Below are positions 8,692 through 18,988 of a stretch of DNA of 56,367 bases, piece by piece. Position 1 is the stretch's first letter, and each line of letters begins with the position of its first letter. The translations under genes and the position numbers were made by a program. Location: contig VGMW01000009.1 of NCBI GenBank assembly GCA_016866235.1, positions 1 through 56,367 of the forward strand. The letters run 5' to 3'. A model generated the notes under the pieces. The model was not told where the DNA came from. It was given only the letters and a program-made list of their open reading frames with translations, and did no database searches. The DNA is from Bacteroidota bacterium (lineage in GTDB: Bacteria; Bacteroidota; Bacteroidia; Cytophagales; Cyclobacteriaceae).

Positions 8692-8730
8692 ATGACAACC
8701 ACTACAGTCTATGACTTTCTTCACCAGTGA
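8692..8730 (+). other. 12-codon ORF overlapping the mraZ start
   Basis: An ATG at 8692 lies just after the purine-rich GAGGAGG at 8683-8689 (2-nt gap) and reads MTTTTVYDFLHQ before TGA at 8728-8730. It overlaps the mraZ start at 8711 in the +1 frame. The conserved MraZ N-terminus fixes the mraZ start at 8711, so the GAGGAGG is about 21 nt too far upstream to serve it directly. Translation of the mini-ORF is not shown. Confidence 0.3.
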
Positions 8731-9154
8731 ATATGAATGCAAGCTTGACGCCAAAGGCAGGTTAGTCCTGCCTTCGCGGATCAAGTCCCAGTTGCCCGAG
8801 GAGGGCAACCAGGAACTTGTTGTCCGCAAGGGTTTCGAACCTTGCCTCATCATCTATCCAATGGTGGAGTTCAAAAAGGTCTTCTCGAAAATTTCCGCAC
8901 TCAACGAATTCCAGCAGGAAAACCGCGCGCTACAGAGGAATTTCCTCTCCGGCGTGGTAACGGTGGAACTGGATGGAAACGGCAGGATGTTGATACCTCG
9001 ACACCTGCTGGGTTACGCCCAGGTCGATAAGGATGCCATCCTCGTCGGTACAGGAAGTAAAGTTGAGATGTGGAACCCTTCTGTCTACGAGAAGCACCTA
9101 ATCAGTGACCCAGGTGAGTTGTCCAAACTGGCGGAAAAGCATTTGAATGAGTAA
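8711..9154 (+). CDS. mraZ: Transcriptional regulator MraZ
   Basis: 147 residues with two SpoVT/AbrB-like half-domains, each with the family DxxxR signature: D13-R17 (DAKGRLVLP) and D88-R92 (DGNGRMLIP). MraZ forms a ring-shaped oligomer that binds phased repeats before its own gene and controls the dcw operon. The start at 8711 gives the typical MTFFTSEYECKLDAKGR N-terminus; no longer in-frame start fits the family. It is the first gene of the cluster, 35 bp before rsmH. Regulation is probably autogenous through the boxes at 8612-8660. Confidence 0.97.
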   Translation: MTFFTSEYECKLDAKGRLVLPSRIKSQLPEEGNQELVVRKGFEPCLIIYPMVEFKKVFSKISALNEFQQENRALQRNFLSGVVTVELDGNGRMLIPRHLLGYAQVDKDAILVGTGSKVEMWNPSVYEKHLISDPGELSKLAEKHLNE

Positions 9155-9189
9155 CCGCGCCGGTTCCAGGATTACTAAGGGCACCACCA

Positions 9190-10155
9190 GTGAACAACGC
9201 TGAGCAACCCACGGTAACCCGGAACTACCACAGGCCGGTCATGCTCCAAGAATGTCTTGAAGCCCTGAGGATCAGGCCGGATGGCGTCTATGCCGACGTC
9301 ACCTTCGGCGGCGGTGGCCATAGCATCGCAATCCTGGAGAAGCTGACAACAGGTAAACTGTTCGCCTTCGACCAGGATGAAGATGCCGAAAGGCAGGCCG
9401 CACAGATCCAAGGTCGTTCTTTCAAATTTTGCAAGGCAAACTTCAAGGAATTAGAAAAAGTCCTGCGCGACCAAGGTGTCACCAAACTCGACGGAATTCT
9501 CGCCGACCTCGGCATCAGCTCCCATCAGATCGACGAACCTAAACGTGGATTTTCCACCAGGTTTGAAGGTCCGCTGGATATGCGAATGAATCAGTCCGCA
9601 AAGAAAACCGCTGCAGACATTCTCAATACTTCTGATGAGGCCCATCTCCATCGTCTGTTGGGTATGTTCGGAGAAATCCGAAATGCCAAGACCACGGCTG
9701 CAAGGTTAGTCCAGTGGAGAAATCAGCAAGCGAAGAGTCATCCATATAAAATGACCTCCGATCTGCTTGCGGCAGTTTCAGGTCTGGCACCACGAGGTAA
9801 AGAGTATAAGTGGCTTGCTCAGGTGTTTCAGGCGCTTCGGATAGAGGTGAACGATGAAATGGGTGCTCTAGAAGCATTATTAAAACAATGTGCTTCGCTG
9901 ATTGCTCCAGGTGGTCGCCTGGTGGTAATGAGTTACCACTCCCTTGAAGACCGGATGGTGAAACATTTCATTCAATCCGGAAATGTCTACGGCAAAATTG
10001 AAAAAGATTTTTTCGGCAATCTGATCAGGCCTTTTGAGCCGGTAACCAGAAAAGCAATGGTTGCCAGCGACCAGGAGGTCGCAGAAAACAGTAGGGCAAG
10101 AAGTGCCAGACTAAGGATTGCCGAGAGAACATTAGATAAAAAAGAAAAAGTATAA
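9190..10155 (+). CDS. rsmH: 16S rRNA (cytosine1402-N4)-methyltransferase RsmH
   Basis: 321 residues from a GTG start. It methylates N4 of C1402 in the 16S rRNA decoding centre using S-adenosylmethionine. The SAM-binding glycine loop is at about residues 38-45 (TFGGGGHS), the family signature LADLGISSHQID at about 105-116, and RGFSTRFEGPLDMRMNQ follows. The C-terminal VMSYHSLEDRMVKHF block is also typical. Its position second in the dcw cluster is conserved across bacteria. It ends 8 bp before the FtsL-like gene. Confidence 0.96.
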   Translation: MNNAEQPTVTRNYHRPVMLQECLEALRIRPDGVYADVTFGGGGHSIAILEKLTTGKLFAFDQDEDAERQAAQIQGRSFKFCKANFKELEKVLRDQGVTKLDGILADLGISSHQIDEPKRGFSTRFEGPLDMRMNQSAKKTAADILNTSDEAHLHRLLGMFGEIRNAKTTAARLVQWRNQQAKSHPYKMTSDLLAAVSGLAPRGKEYKWLAQVFQALRIEVNDEMGALEALLKQCASLIAPGGRLVVMSYHSLEDRMVKHFIQSGNVYGKIEKDFFGNLIRPFEPVTRKAMVASDQEVAENSRARSARLRIAERTLDKKEKV

Positions 10156-10163
10156 AAGCTGCT

Positions 10164-10550
10164 ATGGCAGAGAATACGTACAGAGAAAATCAGGAAACCG
10201 AAACCCGAATCCAGTCGGGTAAAAGCATCTTCTCCGGTGTGGAGCAGAAGCTGAGGCTGGAGCGGTATTTCGAGTCTGGTTTCCCGGTGCGACATCTGCC
10301 CCGAATTGCATTCATATTTATTATCGGTTTGCTGTACATCGGCAACACACACTACGCAGAGCAAACCATCCGTGACATCAACCGCGCGCAGACCGAAGTC
10401 GAAGACCTGCGCGCTGACTTCACCACACTCAAGGCAGAGCTTATGTTCGCCAGTAAGCAAAGTGAAGTAGCAAAAAAAGTCAAAGAACAGGGATTGGAGG
10501 AGAGCATGTCGCCGCCCTATAAAATTGAAATCGACCCGGATGAATATTAA
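10164..10550 (+). CDS. ftsL: FtsL-like division protein
   Basis: A 128-residue bitopic protein: about 45 cytoplasmic residues, one membrane segment (about 46-62, RIAFIFIIGLLYIGN) and a predicted coiled coil (about 65-105). Sequence similarity to proteobacterial FtsL is weak. The size, topology and place between rsmH and ftsI match the Bacteroidota FtsL family. It would act with FtsQ/DivIB at the septum. The ftsI start overlaps its last codons. The symbol rests mainly on synteny and topology. Confidence 0.8.
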   Translation: MAENTYRENQETETRIQSGKSIFSGVEQKLRLERYFESGFPVRHLPRIAFIFIIGLLYIGNTHYAEQTIRDINRAQTEVEDLRADFTTLKAELMFASKQSEVAKKVKEQGLEESMSPPYKIEIDPDEY

Positions 10551-12633
10551 GCAATCCATACTTGTTCGGGTAAGGGTGGCCTTCATCTGTGTGGTCATCT
10601 TCGCGATCTGTGTAGCAGCACGAATTGGGCATGTTCAGGTGGTGGAAGGTGAAAAATGGTCCAAGCTTGGCGAGCAGGTGACATTCTCCTGGATGAAGGT
10701 AGAGCCAACACGTGGCAACATCTACAGTGATAATGGCAGCTTATTGGCAACCAGCCTTCCTTTTTATCGCATGGCGATGGATCCAACCCTTGTTCGCCAG
10801 GATGAATTCCGAAAGGGCATTGATTCGTTCGCTTTAATGCTGTCGCTTCATTTTAAAGACCGCTCGGCACGCGATTACCGTGAGATGATAATCGATGCCC
10901 GTGCAGGCAACAAACAATACTTAACCCTCAACCGAAAACAAATCAACCACCATTCCAAAAAGGAAATGATGAAATGGCCCATCGTACGATTGGGTCGATA
11001 CAAGGGTGGAGTCATTTTTGAAAAATCAGAAGTGCGTTACAGGCCTTTCAGTGAACTGAGCCGTCGGACCATCGGATTTGTAAATGAAAATGGAAATGGC
11101 GCTGGTATTGAATATTCCTACAACCGTCAGCTTGGTGGTGTTCAGGGTGAAGCCCTCTTCCAAAAGATTGGTGGTGGCACATGGAAGCCAGTATTCGATG
11201 CCAACAATAAAAAGGCAGAAGAAGGATTTGACGTGCAAACAACGCTGGATGTCAACCTGCAGGATGTAGCCGAAACCAGCCTTCATCGTGCCATGGCCAA
11301 ACATGAGGCCGATCAGGGAACCGTGGTGGTCATGGAGGTTAAGACGGGAGAAATCAGAGCAATCTCCAACCTGAGCCGGTATGGTGAATACTATGCAGAA
11401 GACTTTAACCACGCAGTCCGTGGTTCCTTCGAGCCTGGTTCAACCTTCAAACTGGTGACCATGATTGCTATGCTGGAAGGTACGCCGGTTAAAATCTCTG
11501 ATCAGATTGAAACAGGTAATGGTGTTTTTGAGTTTTATAAAATAAAGATTCGTGACCATGAGGATGGTGGTTTTGGCAGGATCACCATTCGTGAAGCCTT
11601 TGAGCATTCCTCCAATATTGCCATGGCTAAGTTGGCAGACCGTCACTTTGGTTCTGACCCTAAGAAATTCCTCACCTATGTAGATGAACTCAAAATGGCC
11701 AAACCTCTCGGTTTGCAAATCCAGGGAGAATCGGTGCCGAAGATTACAAGACCAACCGATAAGGCCTGGAGTGGAATCACATTAGCGTGGATGAGCCACG
11801 GTTACGGCTTTGAAGTTTCCCCCCTGCATACGCTCACCTTATACAATGCAGTTGCCAACGATGGGAAAATGATTAAACCCAAGTTTGTCCGTTCCATCAT
11901 GCAGGCCGACAGAGTGGTGGAGGAATTTGAAACTGAAACCATTCAACCTAAAATCTGCTCTGATAAAACACTCGCTGACCTGCGCATTCTGTTGGAAGGT
12001 GTTGTTGAAAATGGTACTGCCACCAACCTGAAAAATTCACATTACAAAATCGCTGGAAAAACTGGTACGGCACAGGTGTTTGAAAATGGTCGTTATACCA
12101 ACCGATGGATTACCTCCTTTGTTGGATATTTTCCGGCCCACGCTCCCAAGTACACAGCTATTGTATTGATACGCAATCCCCGCGGTGCCTTTCAGACCGG
12201 TAACAGCGTTGCAGGACCAGTATTCAGAGAGATAGCCGATAACATTTATTCACGTGACCTTTCCCTGCATCCGGTCATGGCATCGGTCAATACCACCCCC
12301 GATCAGTCAGCTTTCCCGGTGATTAAAGCCGGAAGACAGGAAGAGCTCGCCAACCTTCTCAACGAGCTTGGGGTCTCCAATCACTCATCCACCGAAGAAG
12401 AGTGGGCACGTGCCGGAAAGAATGGTAAGTCCGTGACCTGGAAATCAAACAAACAGGTAAGAGGTCTGGTTCCCGATGTGTCGGGTATGACCTACCGTGA
12501 TGCAGTTTATCTGCTTGAAAAAGAAGGGCTTCGGGTAGACCACAGCGGGCATGGCCGTGTCATAGTACAATCGCTGCGTCCAGGCACTGCAATTTCAAAA
12601 GGTTCGAGTATTTATTTAAGACTGGCTTTGTGA
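10540..12633 (+). CDS. ftsI: Septal transpeptidase FtsI (PBP3) with C-terminal PASTA domain
   Basis: 697 residues from ATG 10540, which overlaps the ftsL 3' end by 11 nt; a TTG at 10525 is an alternative start. One N-terminal membrane anchor (about residues 7-28) precedes a PBP dimerisation domain (PTRGNIYSDNG) and the transpeptidase domain with STFK (Ser301), SSN (about 357-359) and KTGT (about 507). Residues about 640-697 form a single PASTA domain (VPDVSGMTYRDAVYLL). It cross-links septal peptidoglycan in the periplasm, paired with FtsW encoded downstream. A PASTA module is absent from E. coli FtsI but common in Bacteroidota homologues. Confidence 0.94.
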   Translation: MNIKQSILVRVRVAFICVVIFAICVAARIGHVQVVEGEKWSKLGEQVTFSWMKVEPTRGNIYSDNGSLLATSLPFYRMAMDPTLVRQDEFRKGIDSFALMLSLHFKDRSARDYREMIIDARAGNKQYLTLNRKQINHHSKKEMMKWPIVRLGRYKGGVIFEKSEVRYRPFSELSRRTIGFVNENGNGAGIEYSYNRQLGGVQGEALFQKIGGGTWKPVFDANNKKAEEGFDVQTTLDVNLQDVAETSLHRAMAKHEADQGTVVVMEVKTGEIRAISNLSRYGEYYAEDFNHAVRGSFEPGSTFKLVTMIAMLEGTPVKISDQIETGNGVFEFYKIKIRDHEDGGFGRITIREAFEHSSNIAMAKLADRHFGSDPKKFLTYVDELKMAKPLGLQIQGESVPKITRPTDKAWSGITLAWMSHGYGFEVSPLHTLTLYNAVANDGKMIKPKFVRSIMQADRVVEEFETETIQPKICSDKTLADLRILLEGVVENGTATNLKNSHYKIAGKTGTAQVFENGRYTNRWITSFVGYFPAHAPKYTAIVLIRNPRGAFQTGNSVAGPVFREIADNIYSRDLSLHPVMASVNTTPDQSAFPVIKAGRQEELANLLNELGVSNHSSTEEEWARAGKNGKSVTWKSNKQVRGLVPDVSGMTYRDAVYLLEKEGLRVDHSGHGRVIVQSLRPGTAISKGSSIYLRLAL

Positions 12634-14093
12634 TGAAGGTGCTGCGGGATATACTGTACAATGTTCACCTTACGGCTACAGCGGGTGACACCGGTGTCTC
12701 CGTTACGGAAGTGGTCTTCGACTCCAGAAAAATTTCAGCGGGATGCGTTTTTGTTGCAGTGCGCGGAAGAAGCCATGATGGCCATCAGTTTATTCAGCAG
12801 GCTATTGCCTCCGGAGCGAAAGTCATCGTCGCAGATACCAATCCTGAAGGATCATTAGAAGGAGTAACCTGGATTACGGTTCAGGATACTTCGAAGGCAC
12901 TGGGTGTGATGGCATCTAATTTTTATGGTAATCCATCCTCAAAATTAAAATTGGTTGGTGTTACCGGTACGAATGGAAAGACAACCGTCGTCACGCTGTT
13001 GTACAAACTATTCTCATCACTCGGTTACCGGTGCGGAATGTTATCCACAGTTGTGAATAAAATTGTGGATAAGGAAATTCCATCAACCCACACCACTCCT
13101 GATCCCGTTCAGATCAATAAACTGATGGATCAGATGTTGGCCAGTGACTGCACGCATTGTTTTATGGAGGTGTCTTCCCATGCAGTAGAGCAGGGACGAA
13201 TTGAAGGTCTTCAATTTACCGGTGCGGTGTTCACCAACCTCACCCACGACCATCTGGATTACCACGGAACTTTTGATAACTACATCCGTGCCAAAAAAGG
13301 ATTTTTTGATGGCGTGGGGTCTTCAGCATTTGCGTTGGTTAATGCAGACGACAAACGTGGAGCGGTAATGCTCCAGAATTGTAAGGGTAAAAAATATACC
13401 TACAGCCTGACCCGGATGGCCGATTACCGAGCACGAATTCTGACCAACTCTATAGAAGGACTTGAGCTTGAGGTTTCCGGTCGACAGGTGTGGTTTAGAC
13501 TGGTTGGTGATTTCAATGCTTACAATCTGCTCGCGGTTTACGGTTCAGCATGTTTGTTGGGAGAGTCTGAAGATCAGGTCTTAACCAAGCTCTCTTCCCT
13601 ATCCGGAGCCGAAGGAAGATTCGAACTGGTTATCCCAGGATTTCGCTTCACCTCTATTGTAGACTATGCCCACACGCCCGATGCACTGCAAAATGTACTG
13701 GAGACGATCGCCCGATTCCGTACCGGACAAGAGCAGGTGATCTCGGTAGTGGGTTGCGGTGGCGATAGGGATCGAACAAAACGCCCCGTAATGGCAGCCA
13801 TCGCTTGTAAACTCAGCGATAAGGTGATTCTCACATCCGATAATCCGCGCAGTGAAAATCCCATGGCCATTATTGAGGAAATGAAGGCAGGAATTCTGCC
13901 TGGTGATCTGAAAAAAACAATCGTACAGTCCAATCGGGAGGAAGCGATTCGAACAGCCTGCATGTTTGCCAAGGATAAGGATATAATTCTGGTTGCAGGC
14001 AAAGGCCATGAAAAGTACCAGGAGATCGCCGGTGTTCGGCATCCCTTCGACGATAAGGAGGTTTTGGAACGAATGATGAAAATCTACGCCTAA
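12633..14093 (+). CDS. murE: UDP-MurNAc-L-Ala-D-Glu:meso-diaminopimelate ligase MurE
   Basis: 486 residues from ATG 12633, overlapping the ftsI TGA by 1 nt; the GTG just before it (12630) is an alternative. It adds the third stem residue to the muropeptide in the cytoplasm. The ATP loop GTNGKTT is at about residues 112-118. The DNPRSE motif near residue 410 is the signature for meso-diaminopimelate rather than lysine, so the peptidoglycan is probably DAP-type. Length is normal. The tight overlap suggests coupled translation. Confidence 0.96.
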   Translation: MKVLRDILYNVHLTATAGDTGVSVTEVVFDSRKISAGCVFVAVRGRSHDGHQFIQQAIASGAKVIVADTNPEGSLEGVTWITVQDTSKALGVMASNFYGNPSSKLKLVGVTGTNGKTTVVTLLYKLFSSLGYRCGMLSTVVNKIVDKEIPSTHTTPDPVQINKLMDQMLASDCTHCFMEVSSHAVEQGRIEGLQFTGAVFTNLTHDHLDYHGTFDNYIRAKKGFFDGVGSSAFALVNADDKRGAVMLQNCKGKKYTYSLTRMADYRARILTNSIEGLELEVSGRQVWFRLVGDFNAYNLLAVYGSACLLGESEDQVLTKLSSLSGAEGRFELVIPGFRFTSIVDYAHTPDALQNVLETIARFRTGQEQVISVVGCGGDRDRTKRPVMAAIACKLSDKVILTSDNPRSENPMAIIEEMKAGILPGDLKKTIVQSNREEAIRTACMFAKDKDIILVAGKGHEKYQEIAGVRHPFDDKEVLERMMKIYA

Positions 14094-14096
14094 GCC

Positions 14097-15323
14097 ATGC
14101 TCTATTACCTCTTCGACTATATCGATAAAACATGGAATGTCCCAGGAGCAGGCTTGTTCCAATACATCTCCTTTAGAGCAGGTTCGGCAGCGTTCATTTC
14201 ACTGCTGATCACCATCATTTTTGGTAAAAATCTGATCGGAATGCTTCGTCGCAAGCAGGTCGGTGAAGACATCCGTGATTTGGGATTGGAAGGTCAGCTG
14301 CAAAAGAAAGGCACACCGACCATGGGCGGCATTATCATCATCACGGCCATCGTGGTGCCCACCTTATTGTTTGCGCGAATCGATAATGTGTACCTGATAT
14401 TATTGCTCGCTGTTACCCTCGGACTCGGATTTATCGGATTTCTCGATGATTACATCAAGGTCTTCAAAAAAGATAAGGAGGGACTTGCTGGTCGATTTAA
14501 GATCGTTGGTCAGATTGTAATTGGCGTTGTGGTGGCCCTGACACTTTATTTCAATGAGCACGTGGTGATTCGTGAGGTCAGTCCGGCTTCAACCGCGAGT
14601 CTGAATTTGATTCAGGAAGATGATGGAAGGGTTCTTGAGTACCGTGATGTGAAATCCACCAAAACCACTGTCCCATTCTTCAAGAACAACGAATTTGATT
14701 ACAAGTACCTCTTGCCTGAATCGGCATCGGGTTATACATGGGTATTGTATTTACTGGTGGTGGTTTTCATCATTACAGCAGTTTCCAATGGTGCCAACAT
14801 CACCGATGGTATTGACGGTTTGGCGGCGGGTGTTTCTGCCATCATTGGTTTAACCCTGGCCATTTTTGCTTATCTCTCTGGCCGCGTTGACTTCAGCTCA
14901 TACCTGAACATCATGTACATCCCTCACCTGAGTGAGGTGACCATCTTCTGTACTGCTTTTGTTGGTGCCTGCCTGGGATTTTTATGGTACAATTCATTTC
15001 CTGCTCAGGTTTTCATGGGTGATACCGGTAGCCTGGCGCTGGGCGGCATTATTGCTGTATTGGCACTGGTGGTGCGCAAGGAGTTGATGATCCCTGTGCT
15101 CTGTGGAATATTTCTGGTTGAAAATCTTTCGGTGGTCATCCAGGTTTCGTGGTTCAAATACACTCGAAAAAAATATGGTGAAGGGCGTCGGATTTTTCTG
15201 ATGTCACCGCTACACCACCATTATCAAAAGATGCAAATCCATGAATCAAAAATTGTGACACGGTTCTGGATCATTGGAATTTTGTTGGCCATTTTCTGTC
15301 TAGCAACCCTTAAGATCAGATGA
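14097..15323 (+). CDS. mraY: Phospho-MurNAc-pentapeptide transferase MraY
   Basis: A 408-residue polytopic membrane enzyme with about ten helices that transfers phospho-MurNAc-pentapeptide to undecaprenyl phosphate to form lipid I. Visible family motifs are KKGTPTMGG (residues about 70-78), [12 protein letters not shown] with the catalytic aspartates, and [13 protein letters not shown] loop of about 50 residues (about 158-210, including [11 protein letters not shown]) lengthens it relative to the roughly 360-residue E. coli enzyme, as in other Bacteroidota. It begins 3 bp after murE and overlaps murD by 4 nt. Confidence 0.96.
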   Translation: MLYYLFDYIDKTWNVPGAGLFQYISFRAGSAAFISLLITIIFGKNLIGMLRRKQVGEDIRDLGLEGQLQKKGTPTMGGIIIITAIVVPTLLFARIDNVYLILLLAVTLGLGFIGFLDDYIKVFKKDKEGLAGRFKIVGQIVIGVVVALTLYFNEHVVIREVSPASTASLNLIQEDDGRVLEYRDVKSTKTTVPFFKNNEFDYKYLLPESASGYTWVLYLLVVVFIITAVSNGANITDGIDGLAAGVSAIIGLTLAIFAYLSGRVDFSSYLNIMYIPHLSEVTIFCTAFVGACLGFLWYNSFPAQVFMGDTGSLALGGIIAVLALVVRKELMIPVLCGIFLVENLSVVIQVSWFKYTRKKYGEGRRIFLMSPLHHHYQKMQIHESKIVTRFWIIGILLAIFCLATLKIR

Positions 15324-16690
15324 GCAAGCTGGTGGCCATATTGGGATGCGGTGAATCCGGCTCGGGCGCTGCTTTACTGGCGGCCTCACTTGGTTACAAG
15401 GTGTATGTTTCCGATCAGGGAACCATTAAGCCTGAATATTTATCAGCGCTGAAGTCAGATAAAATTGAAATCGAGCAGGGCGGTCACTCCATCGATAAAA
15501 TCCTTAAGGCCGAAATGGTAATCAAGAGCCCGGGTATTCCTGATAAAGCTCCGGCAATTAAACAAGTTAAGGCTGCCGGGATTCCGATCGTTGATGAAAT
15601 TGAATTTGCCTTCAACCATTTAGGAAATAGCCGCGTGATAGCCATTACCGGAACAAATGGTAAAACCACCACCACCTTACTTACCCATCATCTGCTGAAA
15701 ACTGCCGGATTAAATGTGGCGCTGGCTGGAAATGTAGGAGAGAGCCTTGCACTGAAAGTGGCCAACGGAAAATACGATTGGTATGTAGTCGAGATCAGCA
15801 GCTTCCAACTTGATGGTACTGCGAACTTCAGACCATTCATCGGAATTCTGACCAACATCACCCCTGATCACCTGGATCGTTACGATTACAGGATGGAGAA
15901 TTACATCGACTCCAAATTCCGGCTTATCCGAAATATGGATCCCTCTGACAATTTCATCTATTATGGTGGCGACCCTGTGGTGGGTGCGGCAATATCCAAT
16001 CGCACCATAGCTCCTAAACAATATGCTGTCGAGTTGAAAAAGGCTGCGACGGCTGTCTATGCCGATGGCACCATCATGAATTTCACTGTTGCTGGTAAAA
16101 GTTTCAGCATTCGGCAGGAGGAGACAACACTGAAAGGTCCACACAATTTGATCAACACCATGTGTGCAGTTTCCGCAGCCATCCTTGCCGGTGTTGATGA
16201 ACAAAGCATTCGTGCAGGATTGAAAACCTTTAAAAACGCACCCCACCGTTTGGAGTCCGTAGCCACCATCAACGGCGTAGAGTTTGTTAATGACTCCAAA
16301 GCCACCAATGTAGATTCAGTGGTTTATGCTTTGGGAAGTTATGATCAGCCGCTGATCTGGGTTGCTGGAGGAATAGATAAGGGCAATGATTACAGCCTCA
16401 TTAAGGAGGCGGTTGCTGCCAAAGTCAAAACACTCATCTGTCTTGGGGCCGACAACAAAAAACTTTTTGATGCTTTTACCGGTGTCGTACCAAAAATCCT
16501 GGAATCAAAAGATGTCCAAGCCTTGGTGAAAATGGCACTGGAACAAGCAGAGCGGGGCGATGTGGTATTGCTTTCACCGGCCTGCGCAAGTTTCGACCTT
16601 TTTAAAAATTACGAAGACCGCGGAAATCAGTTTAGAAGCGCTGTCCTGAAACTCAAAGAAGAATTAGAAACCAATGAAGTCGCTGGATAA
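15320..16690 (+). CDS. murD: UDP-MurNAc-L-alanine:D-glutamate ligase MurD
   Basis: 456 residues. It adds D-Glu to UDP-MurNAc-L-Ala in the cytoplasm. The N-terminal Rossmann-like part begins [14 protein letters not shown], the ATP loop is GTNGKTTTT (about residues 111-119), and [10 protein letters not shown] near residue 330 is diagnostic for MurD. The ATG overlaps the mraY stop by 4 nt (ATGA), and the 3' end overlaps ftsW by 17 nt. Confidence 0.95.
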   Translation: MSKLVAILGCGESGSGAALLAASLGYKVYVSDQGTIKPEYLSALKSDKIEIEQGGHSIDKILKAEMVIKSPGIPDKAPAIKQVKAAGIPIVDEIEFAFNHLGNSRVIAITGTNGKTTTTLLTHHLLKTAGLNVALAGNVGESLALKVANGKYDWYVVEISSFQLDGTANFRPFIGILTNITPDHLDRYDYRMENYIDSKFRLIRNMDPSDNFIYYGGDPVVGAAISNRTIAPKQYAVELKKAATAVYADGTIMNFTVAGKSFSIRQEETTLKGPHNLINTMCAVSAAILAGVDEQSIRAGLKTFKNAPHRLESVATINGVEFVNDSKATNVDSVVYALGSYDQPLIWVAGGIDKGNDYSLIKEAVAAKVKTLICLGADNKKLFDAFTGVVPKILESKDVQALVKMALEQAERGDVVLLSPACASFDLFKNYEDRGNQFRSAVLKLKEELETNEVAG

Positions 16691-17867
16691 AATTAAAGGG
16701 TGGGCAGACGAATACCTGCAGGGTGACCGGGTGATCTGGGCAGTCGTCATTGCGCTGTCTGGCATAAGTGTTCTGGTTGTCTACAGCAGTATTGGTACGC
16801 TGGCCTACCGCCGCATGGTAAGTCCTGAGTATTATCTGATGAAGCACACCATGATGGTGCTGCTTGGTCTGGGTGCAATGTGGGTTGCACATAAAATTGA
16901 TTACCGGTACTACTCGAAGCTTTCACGTTTTGGATTGTGGGTGAGTGTACCGTTGCTGTTGTACACCTATAAGTTTGGTCAAACGCTCAACGATGCGTCA
17001 CGTTGGATCAACATCCCGATCATTAATCAGACGTTCCAGCCGAGTGATTTTGCGAGCCTTGTTCTCATCATGAGCCTGGCCAGTATGCTTTCAAAAAAGC
17101 AAGAAAATATTGAGGACATCAGTCAGACCTTATTGCCAATGTTGGGCTGGATATCCGTCATCTGTCTGTTGATAGCATTATCGAATATTTCTACGGCCAT
17201 TCTTCTTTTTATCACCTGCATGCTCATCATGTTTATTGGTCGCGTGCCGGTGAAGTACCTGGCCCTTTTGTTATTGTTTGGGTCGCTGACCGGCGTGGTG
17301 GCCTACAAAGTCAGCCCACGCATTGAAACAGCCATCAACCGTATCAACAGTTACATGAACGACGATGAGCCTCCCTTCCAGGTTCGTCATTCGCTCATCG
17401 CTGTTGCCACTGGCGGTGTAACCGGAAAAGGTCCGGGAAACAGCGATCAACGCAACATCTTACCCCATCCTTATTCAGATTTTATTTATTCAATCGTGAT
17501 AGAGGAGTATGGTATGGTGGGTGGCATCCTTGTAATTCTTCTTTACCTGGTCTTTTTACACCGCGGAATGAAGGCCGCATACAACAGTGAGCTCGCCTTT
17601 GGTGGACTCCTCTCCGCTGGCCTCAGCTTCGACCTGGTTTGTCAGGCTATGGTAAACATGGGTGTTGTTCTTCATCTGGGTCCTGTAACCGGCCAACCTC
17701 TTCCGTTTGTAAGCTGGGGAGGAACGGCTATGATTTTCAGTGGACTTTCAGCTGGAATTATCCTTAGTGTGAGCCGCGGTGCAACCGACAAAACCTGGGG
17801 TGAACTCAGCGATAAAAAAGAGACCACCATCAATGAAATGAAACCTGTAACCGGTAAAGCCGCCTGA
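16674..17867 (+). CDS. ftsW: Lipid II polymerase FtsW (SEDS family)
   Basis: 397 residues with about ten membrane helices. FtsW is the septal glycosyltransferase that polymerises lipid II and works with FtsI. SEDS signatures are visible: RWINIPIINQTFQPSDFASL and the C-terminal LPFVSWGGTAMIFSGLSAG. The start ATG 16674 lies within the murD 3' end (17-nt overlap) and the stop shares its last base with the murG start. Placement between murD and murG is standard and argues for FtsW rather than RodA. Confidence 0.95.
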   Translation: MKSLDKIKGWADEYLQGDRVIWAVVIALSGISVLVVYSSIGTLAYRRMVSPEYYLMKHTMMVLLGLGAMWVAHKIDYRYYSKLSRFGLWVSVPLLLYTYKFGQTLNDASRWINIPIINQTFQPSDFASLVLIMSLASMLSKKQENIEDISQTLLPMLGWISVICLLIALSNISTAILLFITCMLIMFIGRVPVKYLALLLLFGSLTGVVAYKVSPRIETAINRINSYMNDDEPPFQVRHSLIAVATGGVTGKGPGNSDQRNILPHPYSDFIYSIVIEEYGMVGGILVILLYLVFLHRGMKAAYNSELAFGGLLSAGLSFDLVCQAMVNMGVVLHLGPVTGQPLPFVSWGGTAMIFSGLSAGIILSVSRGATDKTWGELSDKKETTINEMKPVTGKAA

Positions 17868-18988
17868 TGCAATTGAACGCTTCACCATATCGACTGATGA
17901 TAACCGGAGGAGGAACAGGTGGACATATTTTCCCTGCAGTAGCCGTGGCTACCGAGTTTCGAAGCCGGTTCCCGGATTCTGATGTGTTGTTTGTTGGTGC
18001 CAAAGGGAGAATGGAGATGACCAGGGTTCCTGAAGCCGGATTCAGAATCATTGGACTCTGGATCAGCGGATTTCAAAGGAGACTTACGATTTCCAATCTG
18101 TTGCTGCCCTTGAAAATGTTGGTTAGTTATATCAAGGCACATCGGTTGATCAGTCGTTTCCGTCCGCATGCAGTGGTTGGTACCGGCGGCTATGCCAGTG
18201 GTCCACTGATGTTTGCTGCAGTACACCGCGGAGTGCCTACGGTTATCCAGGAGCAAAACTCTTATGCAGGAATGGCAAACAAACAACTTGCTTCTTCAGC
18301 AAGTTCAATTTGCGTGGCCTACGATGGAATGGAAAAATATTTTCCCGCAGCAAAGGTGAAGCTTACCGGTAACCCCGTTCGACGCAACATTCTTCAGGAA
18401 GGTCTAAGCAGAGAAGAGGCGGCAAGAAAATTCGGATTGGATCCATCCAAAAAAATAATTCTTGTAGTAGGTGGTAGCCTTGGTGCCCGCACACTCAATC
18501 AGTGTATCGAAAAAGGTGCTGCTGAACTGGAAAAAGAAAATGTTCAGGTGATATGGCAGACCGGTAAACTTTATTATCAGGCAATGGTTGCGTCGGCTGC
18601 TGCAAGCCAAAAAAATATTGTTGTCCTCGATTTCATCCAGGATATGGCTGCAGCTTATGCTGCTGCTGATTTGGTGATTTCAAGGGCAGGCGCGCTGGCC
18701 ATTTCTGAGTTGTGCATAGCAGGCAAGCCTGTGGTGCTGGTTCCTTCCCCACATGTTGCTGAAGACCATCAAACCAAAAATGCGATGGCATTGGTGAACA
18801 AGGGTGCTGCCAGAGTGGTGAAAGATTCGGAAGCGGTAAACAATCTGGTTTCAGAGGTGTTAACGCTTTTACGTCAGCCGGAAGTTTGCTCCTCGCTCAG
18901 CAGCTCCATTCGTGCTATGGCCAGGCCTGAGGCAACCAAAGAGATTGTGGAGGAGATTGTTCAACTTATAAAAACCAGTGCTCGGTGA
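17867..18988 (+). CDS. murG: Lipid II-forming GlcNAc transferase MurG
   Basis: A 373-residue peripheral membrane GT28 glycosyltransferase that adds GlcNAc to lipid I. The N-terminal GGGTGGHIFPAVAVA loop (about residues 13-27), HEQN-like IQEQNSYAGMANK and the C-terminal SRAGALAISELCIAGKP UDP-GlcNAc motif are present. The start overlaps the ftsW TGA by 1 nt and the end overlaps the murC GTG by 4 nt, so the three are probably coupled. Confidence 0.96.
   Translation: MQLNASPYRLMITGGGTGGHIFPAVAVATEFRSRFPDSDVLFVGAKGRMEMTRVPEAGFRIIGLWISGFQRRLTISNLLLPLKMLVSYIKAHRLISRFRPHAVVGTGGYASGPLMFAAVHRGVPTVIQEQNSYAGMANKQLASSASSICVAYDGMEKYFPAAKVKLTGNPVRRNILQEGLSREEAARKFGLDPSKKIILVVGGSLGARTLNQCIEKGAAELEKENVQVIWQTGKLYYQAMVASAAASQKNIVVLDFIQDMAAAYAAADLVISRAGALAISELCIAGKPVVLVPSPHVAEDHQTKNAMALVNKGAARVVKDSEAVNNLVSEVLTLLRQPEVCSSLSSSIRAMARPEATKEIVEEIVQLIKTSAR

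Noticed and set aside
9451-10598. Antisense ORFs within rsmH, ftsL and ftsI
   Set aside because: They are shadows of strongly conserved genes, with no motifs of their own.
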